A DNA stretch of 64,000 nt from Streptococcus parasanguinis (GCA_905188195.1 CAJJKY010000009.1:1-64000), one strand, 5' to 3'; shown: positions 33,203 to 42,484, counted from the first letter of the stretch. The notes: generated by a model from the letters alone, not told the origin. A program made the numbers and translations.

Positions 33203-35029
33203 TTATTCTTCATCCATTGACAAGACAGATAAGAAGGCTTCCTGTGGTACTTCTACAGATCCAATCGCTTTCATCCGTTTCTTACCAGCTTTTTGTTTTT
33301 CAAGAAGCTTGCGTTTCCGTGAGACGTCCCCACCATAACACTTGGCCAAGACGTTCTTACGAAGGGCCTTGATATCTGTACGAGCCACGATCTTATGACC
33401 GATCGCCGCTTGGATAGGCACTTCAAACTGTTGACGAGGAATAATCTTCTTGAGCTTCTCAACGATCAACTTACCACGTTCATAGGCAAAATCCTTGTGA
33501 ACGATAAAGCTGAGGGCATCGACAGTATCGCCATTGAGAAGGATATCCATTTTGACCAATTTAGAAGGACGGTATTCAGACAACTCATAGTCAAAGCTCG
33601 CATAGCCTCGAGTAGAGGATTTCAATTTATCAAAGAAATCAAAGACAATTTCCGCCAGTGGGATTTGATAGATGACATTCACCCGATTTTCATCGATGTA
33701 GTCCATGGTCACAAAATCACCGCGTTTCCGTTGGGCCAACTCCATGACTGCTCCAACAAACTCTTGTGGCACCATGATTTGGGCTTTGACATACGGTTCT
33801 TCGATCGAAGCGATCTTGGTTGGATCTGGAAACTCAGACGGGTTTGAGACATCCAGTGCTTCTCCATCTGTCAAATTGACCTTGTAGATAACAGACGGCG
33901 CTGTCATGATCAAGTCAATATTGAACTCACGCTCCAAACGCTCTTGGATAACGTCCATATGAAGGAGACCCAAGAAACCACAACGGAAACCAAAACCGAG
34001 GGCTTGAGAAGTTTCCGGTTCAAATTGAAGACTGGCGTCATTCAATTGCAATTTTTCCAAGGCTTCCCGAAGATCATTGTATTTGTTAGATTCGATTGGG
34101 TAAAGACCGGCAAAGACCATTGGATTCATTTGCTTGTATCCATGTAGTGGCTCACTTGCTGGATTGGTCGCTAGGGTCACCGTATCCCCGACACGGGTAT
34201 CCGCAACGGTCTTGATAGAGGCCGCAATATATCCAACGTCTCCAGTCGCAAGGAAATCACGTCCAACTGCTTTAGGAGTAAAGATCCCAACTTCTGTGAC
34301 ATCAAAGGTCTTACCATTGCTCATAAGTTGGATCTTATCGCCTGGTTTAACCATTCCATTGACCACTCGGACCTGAAGAATCACCCCACGATAGGCATCA
34401 TATACAGAGTCAAAGATCAAGGCTTGAAGAGGCGCTTCAACATCCCCAGTCGGAGCTGGAACTTTCTCAACGATCTGCTCCAAAATCTCTTCAATCCCAA
34501 TACCAGCTTTGGCAGAGGCTAGGACAGCTTCACTAGCATCCAACCCGATGACATCTTCTACTTCTGTGCGCACACGTTCTGGATCTGCAGCTGGCAAGTC
34601 AATCTTATTAATGACTGGAAGGATTTCCAAATCATTGTCCAAAGCAAGGTAAACATTGGCTAGGGTCTGAGCTTCAATCCCTTGAGCGGCATCCACTACG
34701 AGAATGGCACCCTCACAGGCAGCGAGCGACCGCGAAACCTCATAGGTAAAGTCCACGTGTCCTGGTGTGTCAATCAAGTGGAAGATATAGGTTTCCCCAT
34801 CTTTAGCCGTGTAGTTCAACTCGATGGCATTAAGCTTGATGGTAATCCCACGTTCCCGTTCCAAGTCCATACTATCTAAAAGTTGGGCTTGCATTTCCCG
34901 ACTAGACACGGTTTCGGTTTTTTCTAAGATTCGATCGGCCAAGGTTGACTTTCCATGGTCAATATGGGCGATGATCGAGAAGTTCCGAATCTTCTCTTGT
35001 CGTTTTTTTAATTCTTCAAAATTTGGCAT
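33203..35029 (-). CDS. lepA: Elongation factor 4 (LepA)
   Basis: This 608-residue translational GTPase binds stalled or mis-translocated ribosomes. G1 is AHIDHGKSTLADR, G3 is DTPGHVDF, and G4 is NKIDLPAADP; the C-terminal LepA domain ends with the basic segment GGDVSRKRKLLEKQKAGKKR. The ATG at 35029, preceded by AGGAAGA, gives the standard MPNFEELKKRQ start; the frame stays open to 35065 across the promoter region. Confidence 0.97.
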   Translation of the reverse strand: MPNFEELKKRQEKIRNFSIIAHIDHGKSTLADRILEKTETVSSREMQAQLLDSMDLERERGITIKLNAIELNYTAKDGETYIFHLIDTPGHVDFTYEVSRSLAACEGAILVVDAAQGIEAQTLANVYLALDNDLEILPVINKIDLPAADPERVRTEVEDVIGLDASEAVLASAKAGIGIEEILEQIVEKVPAPTGDVEAPLQALIFDSVYDAYRGVILQVRVVNGMVKPGDKIQLMSNGKTFDVTEVGIFTPKAVGRDFLATGDVGYIAASIKTVADTRVGDTVTLATNPASEPLHGYKQMNPMVFAGLYPIESNKYNDLREALEKLQLNDASLQFEPETSQALGFGFRCGFLGLLHMDVIQERLEREFNIDLIMTAPSVIYKVNLTDGEALDVSNPSEFPDPTKIASIEEPYVKAQIMVPQEFVGAVMELAQRKRGDFVTMDYIDENRVNVIYQIPLAEIVFDFFDKLKSSTRGYASFDYELSEYRPSKLVKMDILLNGDTVDALSFIVHKDFAYERGKLIVEKLKKIIPRQQFEVPIQAAIGHKIVARTDIKALRKNVLAKCYGGDVSRKRKLLEKQKAGKKRMKAIGSVEVPQEAFLSVLSMDEE

Positions 35030-35063
35030 AATCATCTTCCTAGTAAATTTAATCGTACTCTTC

Positions 35064-35096
35064 ATTATAACAAAAAAGATAGGCCTTTGCCTATCT
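35064..35096 (-). terminator. Terminator of the acetyltransferase gene and adjoining lepA -10
   Basis: AAGATAGGC and GCCTATCTT form a 9-bp stem (35075-35096), followed on the minus strand by TTTTTTG. The next bases contain TATAAT (35064-35069), probably the lepA -10 box. Confidence 0.75.
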
Positions 35097-35533
35097 TAAT
35101 TCATTATTTTCAAAAATCGCTTCTGCGTTTTATTACCCTCATAGCCTATTCGTTCGTAAAAGAGATGAGCTTCTTTTCGATGAGAGGCAGAATTTAAACG
35201 GATAAAAGCATAATGCTTGCTTTTGGCAAGTTCTTCAACTCGCTCCATCAATTGGCGACCGATCCCACGTCCTTGGGCAGATGGAAAAACCGCTAGACCC
35301 AAAATATTCAGACCGGCGTCACTATAGAGGCTTTCATAGACTTCCGCTTCCACATAACCAAGAATATTTCCTGTTTGGTCCTCTTCATAAACAAAGCAAA
35401 AATGATCCGAATCTGGCGAATTAAATTTATCAATCTGAGCTGCCACTTTTTCAAGGGTCGAATCATACCCCAATGCTTGGTGACATAAATCTCTAATTTG
35501 ACCTGCATCTTTGACTTGAACAGTACGAATCAT
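35096..35533 (-). CDS. GNAT-family N-acetyltransferase
   Basis: This 145-residue GNAT protein has the acetyl-CoA binding motif VFPSAQGRGIGRQLMERVEELA (motif A, QGRGIG) and the C-terminal HLFYERIGYE. The substrate is unknown. Its stop overlaps the terminator hairpin. Confidence 0.85.
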   Translation of the reverse strand: MIRTVQVKDAGQIRDLCHQALGYDSTLEKVAAQIDKFNSPDSDHFCFVYEEDQTGNILGYVEAEVYESLYSDAGLNILGLAVFPSAQGRGIGRQLMERVEELAKSKHYAFIRLNSASHRKEAHLFYERIGYEGNKTQKRFLKIMN

Positions 35534-35669
35534 AGCTCCACCTCCATGAACTCTTTGGTTTTATCTTAGACCATTTTCCTCAAAAAGTAAAGGAATACCA
35601 AATAAAATTTGAAAAGAAAATCCGATTTAGATCAAATTCATCTTTTTTCGCATTTCTCGGGGATTTCTA

Positions 35670-35698
35670 TTTACTTTTTCGATTTAATTCATTATAAT
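35670..35698 (+). promoter_or_regulatory. Promoter of the HdiR-like regulator operon
   Basis: TTTACT, a 17-base spacer and TATAAT lie 31 bases before the TTG start of the regulator. Confidence 0.65.
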
Positions 35699-35728
35699 AG
35701 TAAGGGTAAATACAAGGAGGTGAGTACG

Positions 35729-36484
35729 TTGGCCAGAGGTCGTGGAAAAGCAAGCCCTCAAGACAAAGAGGCATTACGGATTATATCGGAAAAGATTAGA
35801 GAATTACTGAAAGAACAAGGAAAAAAACAGATCGAATTATCTCGTATTACTGGAATCCCTGCAAGTACCCTGACTGGATATGTAAAAGGAACTTCTCTTC
35901 CCGTTCCCGAAAATTTAGAGAAGATTGCAGCCTTTTTCCAGGTAGCAGTTGCTGAAATTGACCCTCGATTGCGCAATGATTTTGTGGTCATTGATTCAGA
36001 GATTGAACGATTGTATAAACAGCTCGATGAAGGAAATCAAGAAAATCTTCTTTCTTATGGAAAGAGTCTCTTGACCCATCAAAAAGAAAGACAGAAAATT
36101 GAAAAGCAATACCACTCGTATTCTGTCTATGATTCTTTTGCAGCTTACCAAAATCAAAAGCAAGCTGATATCGTCTGGTTTGATCAAAAGATTCCTTACG
36201 ATTTGGCTTTTTGGATTCATACGGATTCCCTCGAGCCTAAATACGAAAAAGGAGCTGTTGTCTTAATCAAGCAAACCTATTACGATCAGGCAGGAGCTAT
36301 TTATGCCATTGATTTTGATGGGCAAACGTTGATCAAGCGTGTCTTTCGTGAGGCCAACGGTATTCGACTCGTTTCCCTCAATAAGAAATATAGTGATCAG
36401 ATCATTCCACTGGATGAGGAACCTGGAGTGATTGGTAAGGTTATAGATGGCTTTGTTCCTCTCAATTTGGAGGAAATTAAATGA
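35729..36484 (+). CDS. XRE-S24 (HdiR/LexA-like) transcriptional regulator
   Basis: This 251-residue regulator has an N-terminal helix-turn-helix (KKQIELSRITGIPASTLTGY) and a C-terminal S24 peptidase-like domain: HTDSLEPKYEKGAVVLI carries the catalytic-type Ser and DGQTLIKRV the Lys. HdiR-type proteins self-cleave after DNA damage. Here the linker (SYSVYDSFAAYQNQKQ) shows no clear Ala-Gly cleavage site, so self-cleavage is uncertain. The start is a TTG at 35729 with AAGGAGGTG upstream; the open frame to 35609 runs back through the promoter. It overlaps the Cof gene by 4 bases. Confidence 0.85.
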   Translation: MARGRGKASPQDKEALRIISEKIRELLKEQGKKQIELSRITGIPASTLTGYVKGTSLPVPENLEKIAAFFQVAVAEIDPRLRNDFVVIDSEIERLYKQLDEGNQENLLSYGKSLLTHQKERQKIEKQYHSYSVYDSFAAYQNQKQADIVWFDQKIPYDLAFWIHTDSLEPKYEKGAVVLIKQTYYDQAGAIYAIDFDGQTLIKRVFREANGIRLVSLNKKYSDQIIPLDEEPGVIGKVIDGFVPLNLEEIK

Positions 36485-37302
36485 TTCAATTAATAGCGAT
36501 TGACTTGGATGGCACCCTCTTACACGAGGACAAGAGTTTATCCAAAGGAAATATTGAAGCACTTCACCGGGCCCATGAAGCCGGTTATGATATTGTGATC
36601 TGTACTGGGCGCCCCTTAGCGGGTGTACGGCCCATCTTTGAAGAGATTGGTCTTCCTGATGGCAACTACTATATGATTATCAATAACGGGTGTACAACCT
36701 TGTCGACTAAGAATTGGGAAATCATTGACAAGGAAGAATTGAGCCTTGAGGACATGCACCGGTTGCAAGTTTTGACGGAAGATACAGACGTCCAGCTAAC
36801 CTTATTTGATATGGATCACTACCTAGTGGTCGCACCTGAAGCCAGTGAACTTGTCACGATGGATGCGGGCATTGTTAATAGTAAACCGACACTTGTCTCA
36901 GAAGAGGATCTGCCCAACCTTGTTCCTATATTTCAAGCAATGTACGTAGGAGATCCTTCTGCTATTGATGACTTCCAAGCTAAGCACGAGGCTGCATTAG
37001 AAGCCGATTTTAACACTGTTCGTTCACAGGATATCTTGTTTGAAATCCTTCCAAAAGGCGCGTGCAAGGCTTCTGCTCTTCAAGCATTAAGTCAAACATT
37101 AGGCTACCGGAGAGACCAGGTCATGGCTCTTGGAGATGCCAATAATGACCTTGAAATGCTACGTTTTGCTGGTTACAGCGTCGCTATGGGAAATGGCAAT
37201 GCTGCTGTCAAGGAAATCGCAGACTTCATCACTCTGACCAATGATGAGGATGGCGTGGCCCATGCTATTCACAAATTAATTGAATCTGAAAAAGGAGAAT
37301 GA
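36481..37302 (+). CDS. Cof-type HAD-IIB phosphatase
   Basis: This 273-residue HAD-IIB protein has motif I IAIDLDGTLLHEDK, motif II ICTGRP, a type IIB cap, and motif IV ALGDANNDLEMLRFAG. The family dephosphorylates sugar phosphates and cofactors such as PLP or flavin precursors; the substrate cannot be read off. It is coupled to the regulator upstream (ATGA overlap) and to pepT downstream. Confidence 0.9.
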   Translation: MIQLIAIDLDGTLLHEDKSLSKGNIEALHRAHEAGYDIVICTGRPLAGVRPIFEEIGLPDGNYYMIINNGCTTLSTKNWEIIDKEELSLEDMHRLQVLTEDTDVQLTLFDMDHYLVVAPEASELVTMDAGIVNSKPTLVSEEDLPNLVPIFQAMYVGDPSAIDDFQAKHEAALEADFNTVRSQDILFEILPKGACKASALQALSQTLGYRRDQVMALGDANNDLEMLRFAGYSVAMGNGNAAVKEIADFITLTNDEDGVAHAIHKLIESEKGE

Positions 37303-37304
37303 TC

Positions 37305-38525
37305 ATGAAATACCAAAATTTGTTGGACCGTTTTATTACCTATGTAAAGGTTAACACACGTTCAGACGAAAATTCTACAACCACTCCAAGTACCCAATCA
37401 CAAGTTGATTTTGCAACAAACGTCTTGATTCCTGAGATGAAACGCGTGGGTCTTCAAAACGTCTACTATTTACCAAACGGCTATGCTATTGGAACACTTC
37501 CAGCCAATGATCCAAGCTTTACACGCAAGATTGGATTTATTTCTCACATGGATACCGCTGACTTCAATGCCGAAAATGTCAATCCTCAAATCGTTGAGAA
37601 TTATGATGGGGGTGTCATTGCCCTTGGTGACTCTGGTTTCACACTCGATCCAGCCGATTTTGCCCATTTGAACAACTACAAGGGACAAACCTTGATCACG
37701 ACTGACGGTACTACCCTTCTGGGTGCAGACGATAAGTCAGGTATCGCTGAAATCATGACAGCTATTGAATACCTGACAGCTCATCCTGAAATCAAACACG
37801 GAGAAATCCGTGTCGGCTTTGGTCCAGATGAAGAAATCGGAGTCGGGGCAGATCAATTTGATGCAGAGGATTTCGATGTAGACTTTGCTTATACTGTCGA
37901 TGGTGGTCCTCTTGGAGAGCTTCAATACGAAACCTTCTCAGCAGCTGGGGCTGAAATTACCTTCAAAGGGCGCAATGTCCACCCAGGTACAGCCAAAGGT
38001 CAAATGATCAACGCTCTTCAATTAGCCATTGATTTCCATAACAAACTCCCTGAAGGAGCACGTCCAGAATTAACCGAAGGCTATGAAGGCTTCTACCACT
38101 TGATGAACATCGATGGAACTGTCGAAGAAGCAAGTGCCAGCTACATCATTCGGGACTTTGAAACTGAAAGCTTTGAGAAACGCAAAGACCTTATGAAATC
38201 TATTGCCGATCAGATGAATGCGGAGCTCGGTAGCGAACGCGTTCTCCTCACCCTCAAAGATCAGTATTACAACATGAAGCAAGTGATTGAAAAAGATATG
38301 ACACCGATTACCCTTGCTAAGGAAGTCATGGAAGATCTTGGAATCACTCCAATCATTGAACCAATCCGTGGTGGTACAGATGGATCTAAAATTTCCTTTA
38401 TGGGGATTCCAACACCAAATATCTTTGCCGGTGGCGAAAACATGCATGGTCGCTTTGAATACGTAAGTCTCCAAACCATGGAACGCGCAGTTGATACCAT
38501 TATCGGTATTGTGACCAAAAAATAA
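37305..38525 (+). CDS. pepT: Peptidase T (tripeptide aminopeptidase)
   Basis: This 406-residue zinc aminopeptidase of the M20 family releases the N-terminal residue from tripeptides. SHMDTADFN and GADDKSGIAEIM supply metal ligands and the catalytic Asp; FGPDEEIGVG holds the catalytic Glu; the dimerisation domain and the last His ligand follow. The second ATG (37305) is chosen because it sits seven bases after GGAG; the first ATG is only one base from it. Confidence 0.95.
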   Translation: MKYQNLLDRFITYVKVNTRSDENSTTTPSTQSQVDFATNVLIPEMKRVGLQNVYYLPNGYAIGTLPANDPSFTRKIGFISHMDTADFNAENVNPQIVENYDGGVIALGDSGFTLDPADFAHLNNYKGQTLITTDGTTLLGADDKSGIAEIMTAIEYLTAHPEIKHGEIRVGFGPDEEIGVGADQFDAEDFDVDFAYTVDGGPLGELQYETFSAAGAEITFKGRNVHPGTAKGQMINALQLAIDFHNKLPEGARPELTEGYEGFYHLMNIDGTVEEASASYIIRDFETESFEKRKDLMKSIADQMNAELGSERVLLTLKDQYYNMKQVIEKDMTPITLAKEVMEDLGITPIIEPIRGGTDGSKISFMGIPTPNIFAGGENMHGRFEYVSLQTMERAVDTIIGIVTKK

Positions 38526-38530
38526 GAAAC

Positions 38531-38565
38531 AAAAAAGGATTCGGATAGTTTGTCCGGATCCTTTA
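38531..38565. terminator. Shared terminator between pepT and the pyr operon
   Basis: AAAGGAT-CGGA pairs with TCCG-GATCCTTT around a short loop, with A and T runs on both sides. The operons converge here, so it can serve both. Confidence 0.85.
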
Positions 38566-40302
38566 TTGTCTATTAGAAAGCTTGACAATATCTTTGACCT
38601 GATCAATTTTCTGAATCAGGTGAAGGCTTGTCTCATTGATCGGAAGATAGTAGACTTTATCTGCCAAAGATTCTGTAAAAGGACGATTCGTGAGTAAGAT
38701 CACCTGTTGTCCTTTTTCTTTCAGCTCTTTCGTCTGCTTTCGCACCTTTTGGTAAAAATGCTCATCACGGATTTCTAGATCATCCACCAAGACACAAGCA
38801 TCGTCCAAACCCAATGATTCATTGGTTCCATTCTGGGTCAGATAATAGGCTGCTCCCGCTTTGACCTCATATAAGCCAGCTGATGGCTCAACCGGAAGAA
38901 AGGCTGGGCTTGTTGCAACTTCTGCTACTTTTTCCATTGCTACAAGATTGGCTAGAACCTGCAAATAGACAGGTGCTAATTTACTCAAATCCAAGAGTTC
39001 CTCAAACTCAAAACCACGTTTCAAGGCTTCTAAGATATAGAAGAGCCGGTGGGGCATATGACGAGCAATTTTCTGGATTAATTCATCATCGCTCATTTCC
39101 TCAGGAAGGATGGTCAGCAAGTTCTTGTCTTTAATGGTTTCTAGGGCTTGTTGATAAGCTTCATCGATTCTCTTTCCAAATCCATAAACTGCCCCATAAG
39201 AGTGAATTTGGGTATTGAGGCGGGCATTTTTAGCAGCATCAGAAAAAATCGGGATCTTAAAGAAGATATAGTCCAAACTCGGTTCGTAAACGGCCTTTAA
39301 ATCCTTTAACAAGGGATGAGGCAGATGCTCGAGAGAGCGTCCCAATTGTAACTGAACACCTTGCTCAAACAAGGAATAGCCCAAGCCCATTGAGGCCATC
39401 GAGATACTGTCTGAAGCAAATGGATTAACTTCTAGGATATAAAAAGCATAGCTCGTCGGATCCAAAGCAAACTTGATCGAAATGGCTCCTGTCAGCTTCA
39501 AATAGCGACTGATGTGGATCGCTGCTTCACGAAGATTTTGAAACTCCCGGTCAGTCAGGGTGACCGCTGGCATAAATTGATAAGAGTCACTAGAGTGGAT
39601 CCCGACAGGATCAATGCTTTCAATAGAGGCTGCCAGGTAGTGATTGTCTTCGCGATCGCGCATGACCACAAAATCCAATTCCTTAAAGCCATAGGTCGAA
39701 AACTCTAGCAAACACTGCTGACTTGGAGAGACAGCAAGTCCCGTTTCTACTGCTTCGCACAAGTCATCCAGGTTATGAGCAATCTTTCTCCCTTGCCCTT
39801 GCTTACTCGCTACCGGCCAGATCATAATAGGAAATTGAATGCCTTCAGAAAACTCGATGGCTTCGCGAACCGAACCAACCAGTGCGGAAGCGGGTACCTG
39901 ATAGCCCAACTCTTGAAAGAGGCGTCGTTGATCCGCCTGCTGATAAAAACTACGGTAGCGTTGGAGGCTCGGTCCGATAATCATGATCGATGCGTCTTTG
40001 AAAAATCCAGTTTCTTCCAAACGAAACAAGAGGTTCAAAATCTGTTTATCCGCAAAGGTTAGGAGCAAACGAGATCCTGTATAGGAAAGAAGAGTCGTCC
40101 TAAGAGCATCCAACTTGAGCTTACTGACTACAACCTGTTCTCCAGCTTCCTGTGTGATAGCATTTTCTTCACCCAGATAAAGGACAAGAGCATTCCCGTC
40201 CTTGACATTAAGTTTTTGTGCTTCATTTACCGCAGCCAAGAGGCTAATATCCTGATAAGAATCTCCACATAGGAGAAGCAATTTCTGGTTTTCTTTCATC
40301 AT
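38563..40302 (-). CDS. carB: Half-length, degenerate CarB homologue (carbamoyl-phosphate synthase large subunit-like)
   Basis: This 579-residue protein aligns with the first half of CarB (about 1060 residues) and stops about 100 residues into the second half, after the pre-ATP-grasp fold. The whole second ATP-grasp domain and the allosteric domain are missing. Within the retained half, ESIDPVGIHSSDS, VTLTDREF and EPSLDYIFFKIP are recognisable, and E291 and N293 of ILEVNP remain. However, the normal IIRPSFTMGGSGGG site reads MIWPVASKQGQGRK (Arg to Trp162, glycine loop lost), VQFAVNP reads IKFALDP (Gln to Lys277), and NPRVSR reads NPFASD (both Arg lost, F295 and D298). It cannot be expected to make carbamoyl phosphate. 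The frame is intact and overlaps carA by 4 bases, so it may be expressed as a pseudoenzyme; early decay is the alternative. Confidence 0.9.
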   Translation of the reverse strand: MMKENQKLLLLCGDSYQDISLLAAVNEAQKLNVKDGNALVLYLGEENAITQEAGEQVVVSKLKLDALRTTLLSYTGSRLLLTFADKQILNLLFRLEETGFFKDASIMIIGPSLQRYRSFYQQADQRRLFQELGYQVPASALVGSVREAIEFSEGIQFPIMIWPVASKQGQGRKIAHNLDDLCEAVETGLAVSPSQQCLLEFSTYGFKELDFVVMRDREDNHYLAASIESIDPVGIHSSDSYQFMPAVTLTDREFQNLREAAIHISRYLKLTGAISIKFALDPTSYAFYILEVNPFASDSISMASMGLGYSLFEQGVQLQLGRSLEHLPHPLLKDLKAVYEPSLDYIFFKIPIFSDAAKNARLNTQIHSYGAVYGFGKRIDEAYQQALETIKDKNLLTILPEEMSDDELIQKIARHMPHRLFYILEALKRGFEFEELLDLSKLAPVYLQVLANLVAMEKVAEVATSPAFLPVEPSAGLYEVKAGAAYYLTQNGTNESLGLDDACVLVDDLEIRDEHFYQKVRKQTKELKEKGQQVILLTNRPFTESLADKVYYLPINETSLHLIQKIDQVKDIVKLSNRQ

Positions 40303-41390
40303 TCCTTCTCCCTTCTACTTTCGTGAATTTTGGCATCAATCAACTCTAAAAACTCATCGTAAAAATAGAGATTTTCCCTTGGCCCTGGACTCGCATCCAC
40401 TTGGAATTGAACCCCTAAAATCGGTTGGTAACGATGGCGAAAAGCTTCAATACTATGGTCATTAACGTTTTCATGTGTGACCAATAAATCATGGGGCAGG
40501 CTATCGCGTGCGATACTATACAAGTGATTTTGACTGGTTATCTCGATTTTTCCTGTCGCAATTTCACGTACAGGAATATTTAAACCGAAATGCCCGACTT
40601 CCATGGGAGCTAGCTCAGCCCCGTAAGCTTGAGCCAGTACCTGAGCTCCCAAGCCCATGCCCCAGATAGGAATCTGACCATTGAGCTTTTTGATCAAGCG
40701 ACAGAGTTTTTTCACCTGATGGGGATCGCCAGGCCCACTGGATAAAATAACGCCATCGGGCTGCTGTTCCATCAGTTCATCATAAGAGATGTCATAGGGA
40801 TAGACCGTGACATTACAGTCCCTTTGACTCAGCTGGCGTAAGACAGAGTGTTTGACACCTAAATCAATCAAGGCAATACTCTTACCAAAACCCGGTACAG
40901 CATAGGCCGTTTTTGTCGAGACTTGACGCACTTGGTCTTTGGGAAGGACCGTTGCTCGCAACTGATCCAAGATATGCTCGATCGAATCCCCCTTGTTAAT
41001 GACAGTCGCCTTCATCCGTCCATACTTGCGGACAATTTTTGCCACCTGTCTCGTATCAATCCCTACAATACCAGGGATTTTTTTTCGCTTCAAAAATTCA
41101 TCCAAGGTCATCTGCTGCCGCCAATTGCTTGGCATCTCCACCAAATGCTGAACGACTACTGCTAAACAAGTGGGTGTAATCGATTCAGAATCGTCCCGAT
41201 TGATCCCTGTTGCGCCAATAACTGGAAAGGTAAAAGAGAGTATCTGGCCACTAAAAGCCTGATCCGTGATCAATTCTTGATAACCAGTCATGGCTGTGGT
41301 AAAGACCAACTCACCCGTCACATATAGGTCTGCACCAAAGGCTTCTCCTTCAAATACAGTCCCATCCTCTAGGACCAATAATCGTTTCAT
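40299..41390 (-). CDS. carA: Glutaminase-dead CarA homologue (carbamoyl-phosphate synthase small subunit-like)
   Basis: This 363-residue protein has the full CarA layout: N-terminal small-subunit domain (LLVLEDGTVFEGEAFGA, MTGYQELITDQ, GIVGIDTRQ) and a class I amidotransferase domain (LSSGPGDP). The catalytic triad is gone. The usual GICLGHQ reads GMGLGAQ, so Cys becomes Gly246 and the next His becomes Ala249. The usual QFHPEASPGP reads QFQVDASPGP, so His becomes Gln330 and Glu becomes Asp332. The GxNHPV motif is GLNIPV. The gene is full length without stops and sits in the normal carA position after pyrB. It is a likely pseudoenzyme co-expressed with the degenerate CarB homologue. Confidence 0.92.
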   Translation of the reverse strand: MKRLLVLEDGTVFEGEAFGADLYVTGELVFTTAMTGYQELITDQAFSGQILSFTFPVIGATGINRDDSESITPTCLAVVVQHLVEMPSNWRQQMTLDEFLKRKKIPGIVGIDTRQVAKIVRKYGRMKATVINKGDSIEHILDQLRATVLPKDQVRQVSTKTAYAVPGFGKSIALIDLGVKHSVLRQLSQRDCNVTVYPYDISYDELMEQQPDGVILSSGPGDPHQVKKLCRLIKKLNGQIPIWGMGLGAQVLAQAYGAELAPMEVGHFGLNIPVREIATGKIEITSQNHLYSIARDSLPHDLLVTHENVNDHSIEAFRHRYQPILGVQFQVDASPGPRENLYFYDEFLELIDAKIHESRREKE

Positions 41391-41514
41391 CGAACCCCTC
41401 CCTTCTTTTACACTAATCCAATTTTATCATAGTTCCTCAAAAAAAGGAAAGTCAGATTCCATGTAGTTCTCTACTCTGTCCTCTTTCTTTCCTTTCAATG
41501 AATTGTCAGTTATC

Positions 41515-42438
41515 TTATTTTGCTCCGCGACCTTTAAGGACGGCTTCAATGATGGCCATACGGACAAAGACACCATTTGTCATTTGTTCTACGATGCGTG
41601 ATTTAGGAGCTTCTACCAAGTGGTCCGCAATTTCAACGTCACGGTTAACTGGTGCTGGGTGCATCAAGATCGCTGTATCTTTCATACGGTCATAACGTTC
41701 TTGAGTCAAACCATGAAGACGGTGGTAGTTTTCTTTAGAGAAGAGTGATTCGTAATCATGACGTTCGTGTTGCACACGCAAGAACATCATCACATCCACT
41801 TCTTCAATGACTTCATCGATAGTAACGAAACTTCCATAGTCTTCAAATTCCGCACTTCTCCATTCGTCTGGACCTGCAAAGTAAAGGGTTGCTCCCAAAC
41901 GTTTCAAGATTTGCATATTTGATTTTGCCACACGTGAGTGATCCAAGTCCCCAGCGATACAAACTTTCAAGCCATCAAAGTGACCGAATTCTTGGTAGAT
42001 AGTCATCAAATCAAGCAAGCTTTGGCTTGGGTGTTGACCTGAACCGTCCCCACCATTGACGATAGATGCAGTGATCGTTGGACTTTCAACCAATTCTTTG
42101 TAGTAGTCGACTTCAGGGTGACGGATGACGCAGACATCTACTCCAAGAGCTGACATGGTTAAGATTGTGTCGTAAAGTGTTTCCCCTTTGTTCACAGAGC
42201 TTGTCTTCACATCAAAGTCAAGGAGATCACATCCCAATTTCAACTCTGCCACTTCAAAGGCTTTGTGGGTACGAGTTGAAGGTTCAAAGAAAAGGTTTGA
42301 GATGATGTGTTGGTCTTCGTAGGCTGCTTTAGCTCCGTTTTTGAACTCAATCCCACGTTTGATCAACGCCATTACTTCTTCATTGGTAAGAGTTTCCATT
42401 GAGACAAGGTTTTTAAGAGCGATTTGATTTTCAGACAT
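41515..42438 (-). CDS. pyrB: Aspartate carbamoyltransferase catalytic subunit
   Basis: This 307-residue enzyme joins carbamoyl phosphate and aspartate in pyrimidine synthesis. FFEPSTRTHKAFE (carbamoyl-phosphate site), SSVNKGETLYDT (active-site Lys), GDGSGQHPSQSLLDL and HPAPVNRD are all intact, so it looks active, unlike its car neighbours. The start is the ATG at 42438 after AAGGAG; the frame extends upstream to 42468. It is the second gene of the pyr operon. Confidence 0.95.
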   Translation of the reverse strand: MSENQIALKNLVSMETLTNEEVMALIKRGIEFKNGAKAAYEDQHIISNLFFEPSTRTHKAFEVAELKLGCDLLDFDVKTSSVNKGETLYDTILTMSALGVDVCVIRHPEVDYYKELVESPTITASIVNGGDGSGQHPSQSLLDLMTIYQEFGHFDGLKVCIAGDLDHSRVAKSNMQILKRLGATLYFAGPDEWRSAEFEDYGSFVTIDEVIEEVDVMMFLRVQHERHDYESLFSKENYHRLHGLTQERYDRMKDTAILMHPAPVNRDVEIADHLVEAPKSRIVEQMTNGVFVRMAIIEAVLKGRGAK

Positions 42439-42484
42439 GTTGATTCTCCTTTTATAATGTGAATGCAAATAGTTTACAATTTGT

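Noticed and set aside
38070..38606. A 178-codon minus-strand frame antisense to pepT.
   Set aside because: pepT is complete with all metal-site motifs on the plus strand; the antisense frame has no recognisable domain or ribosome site.
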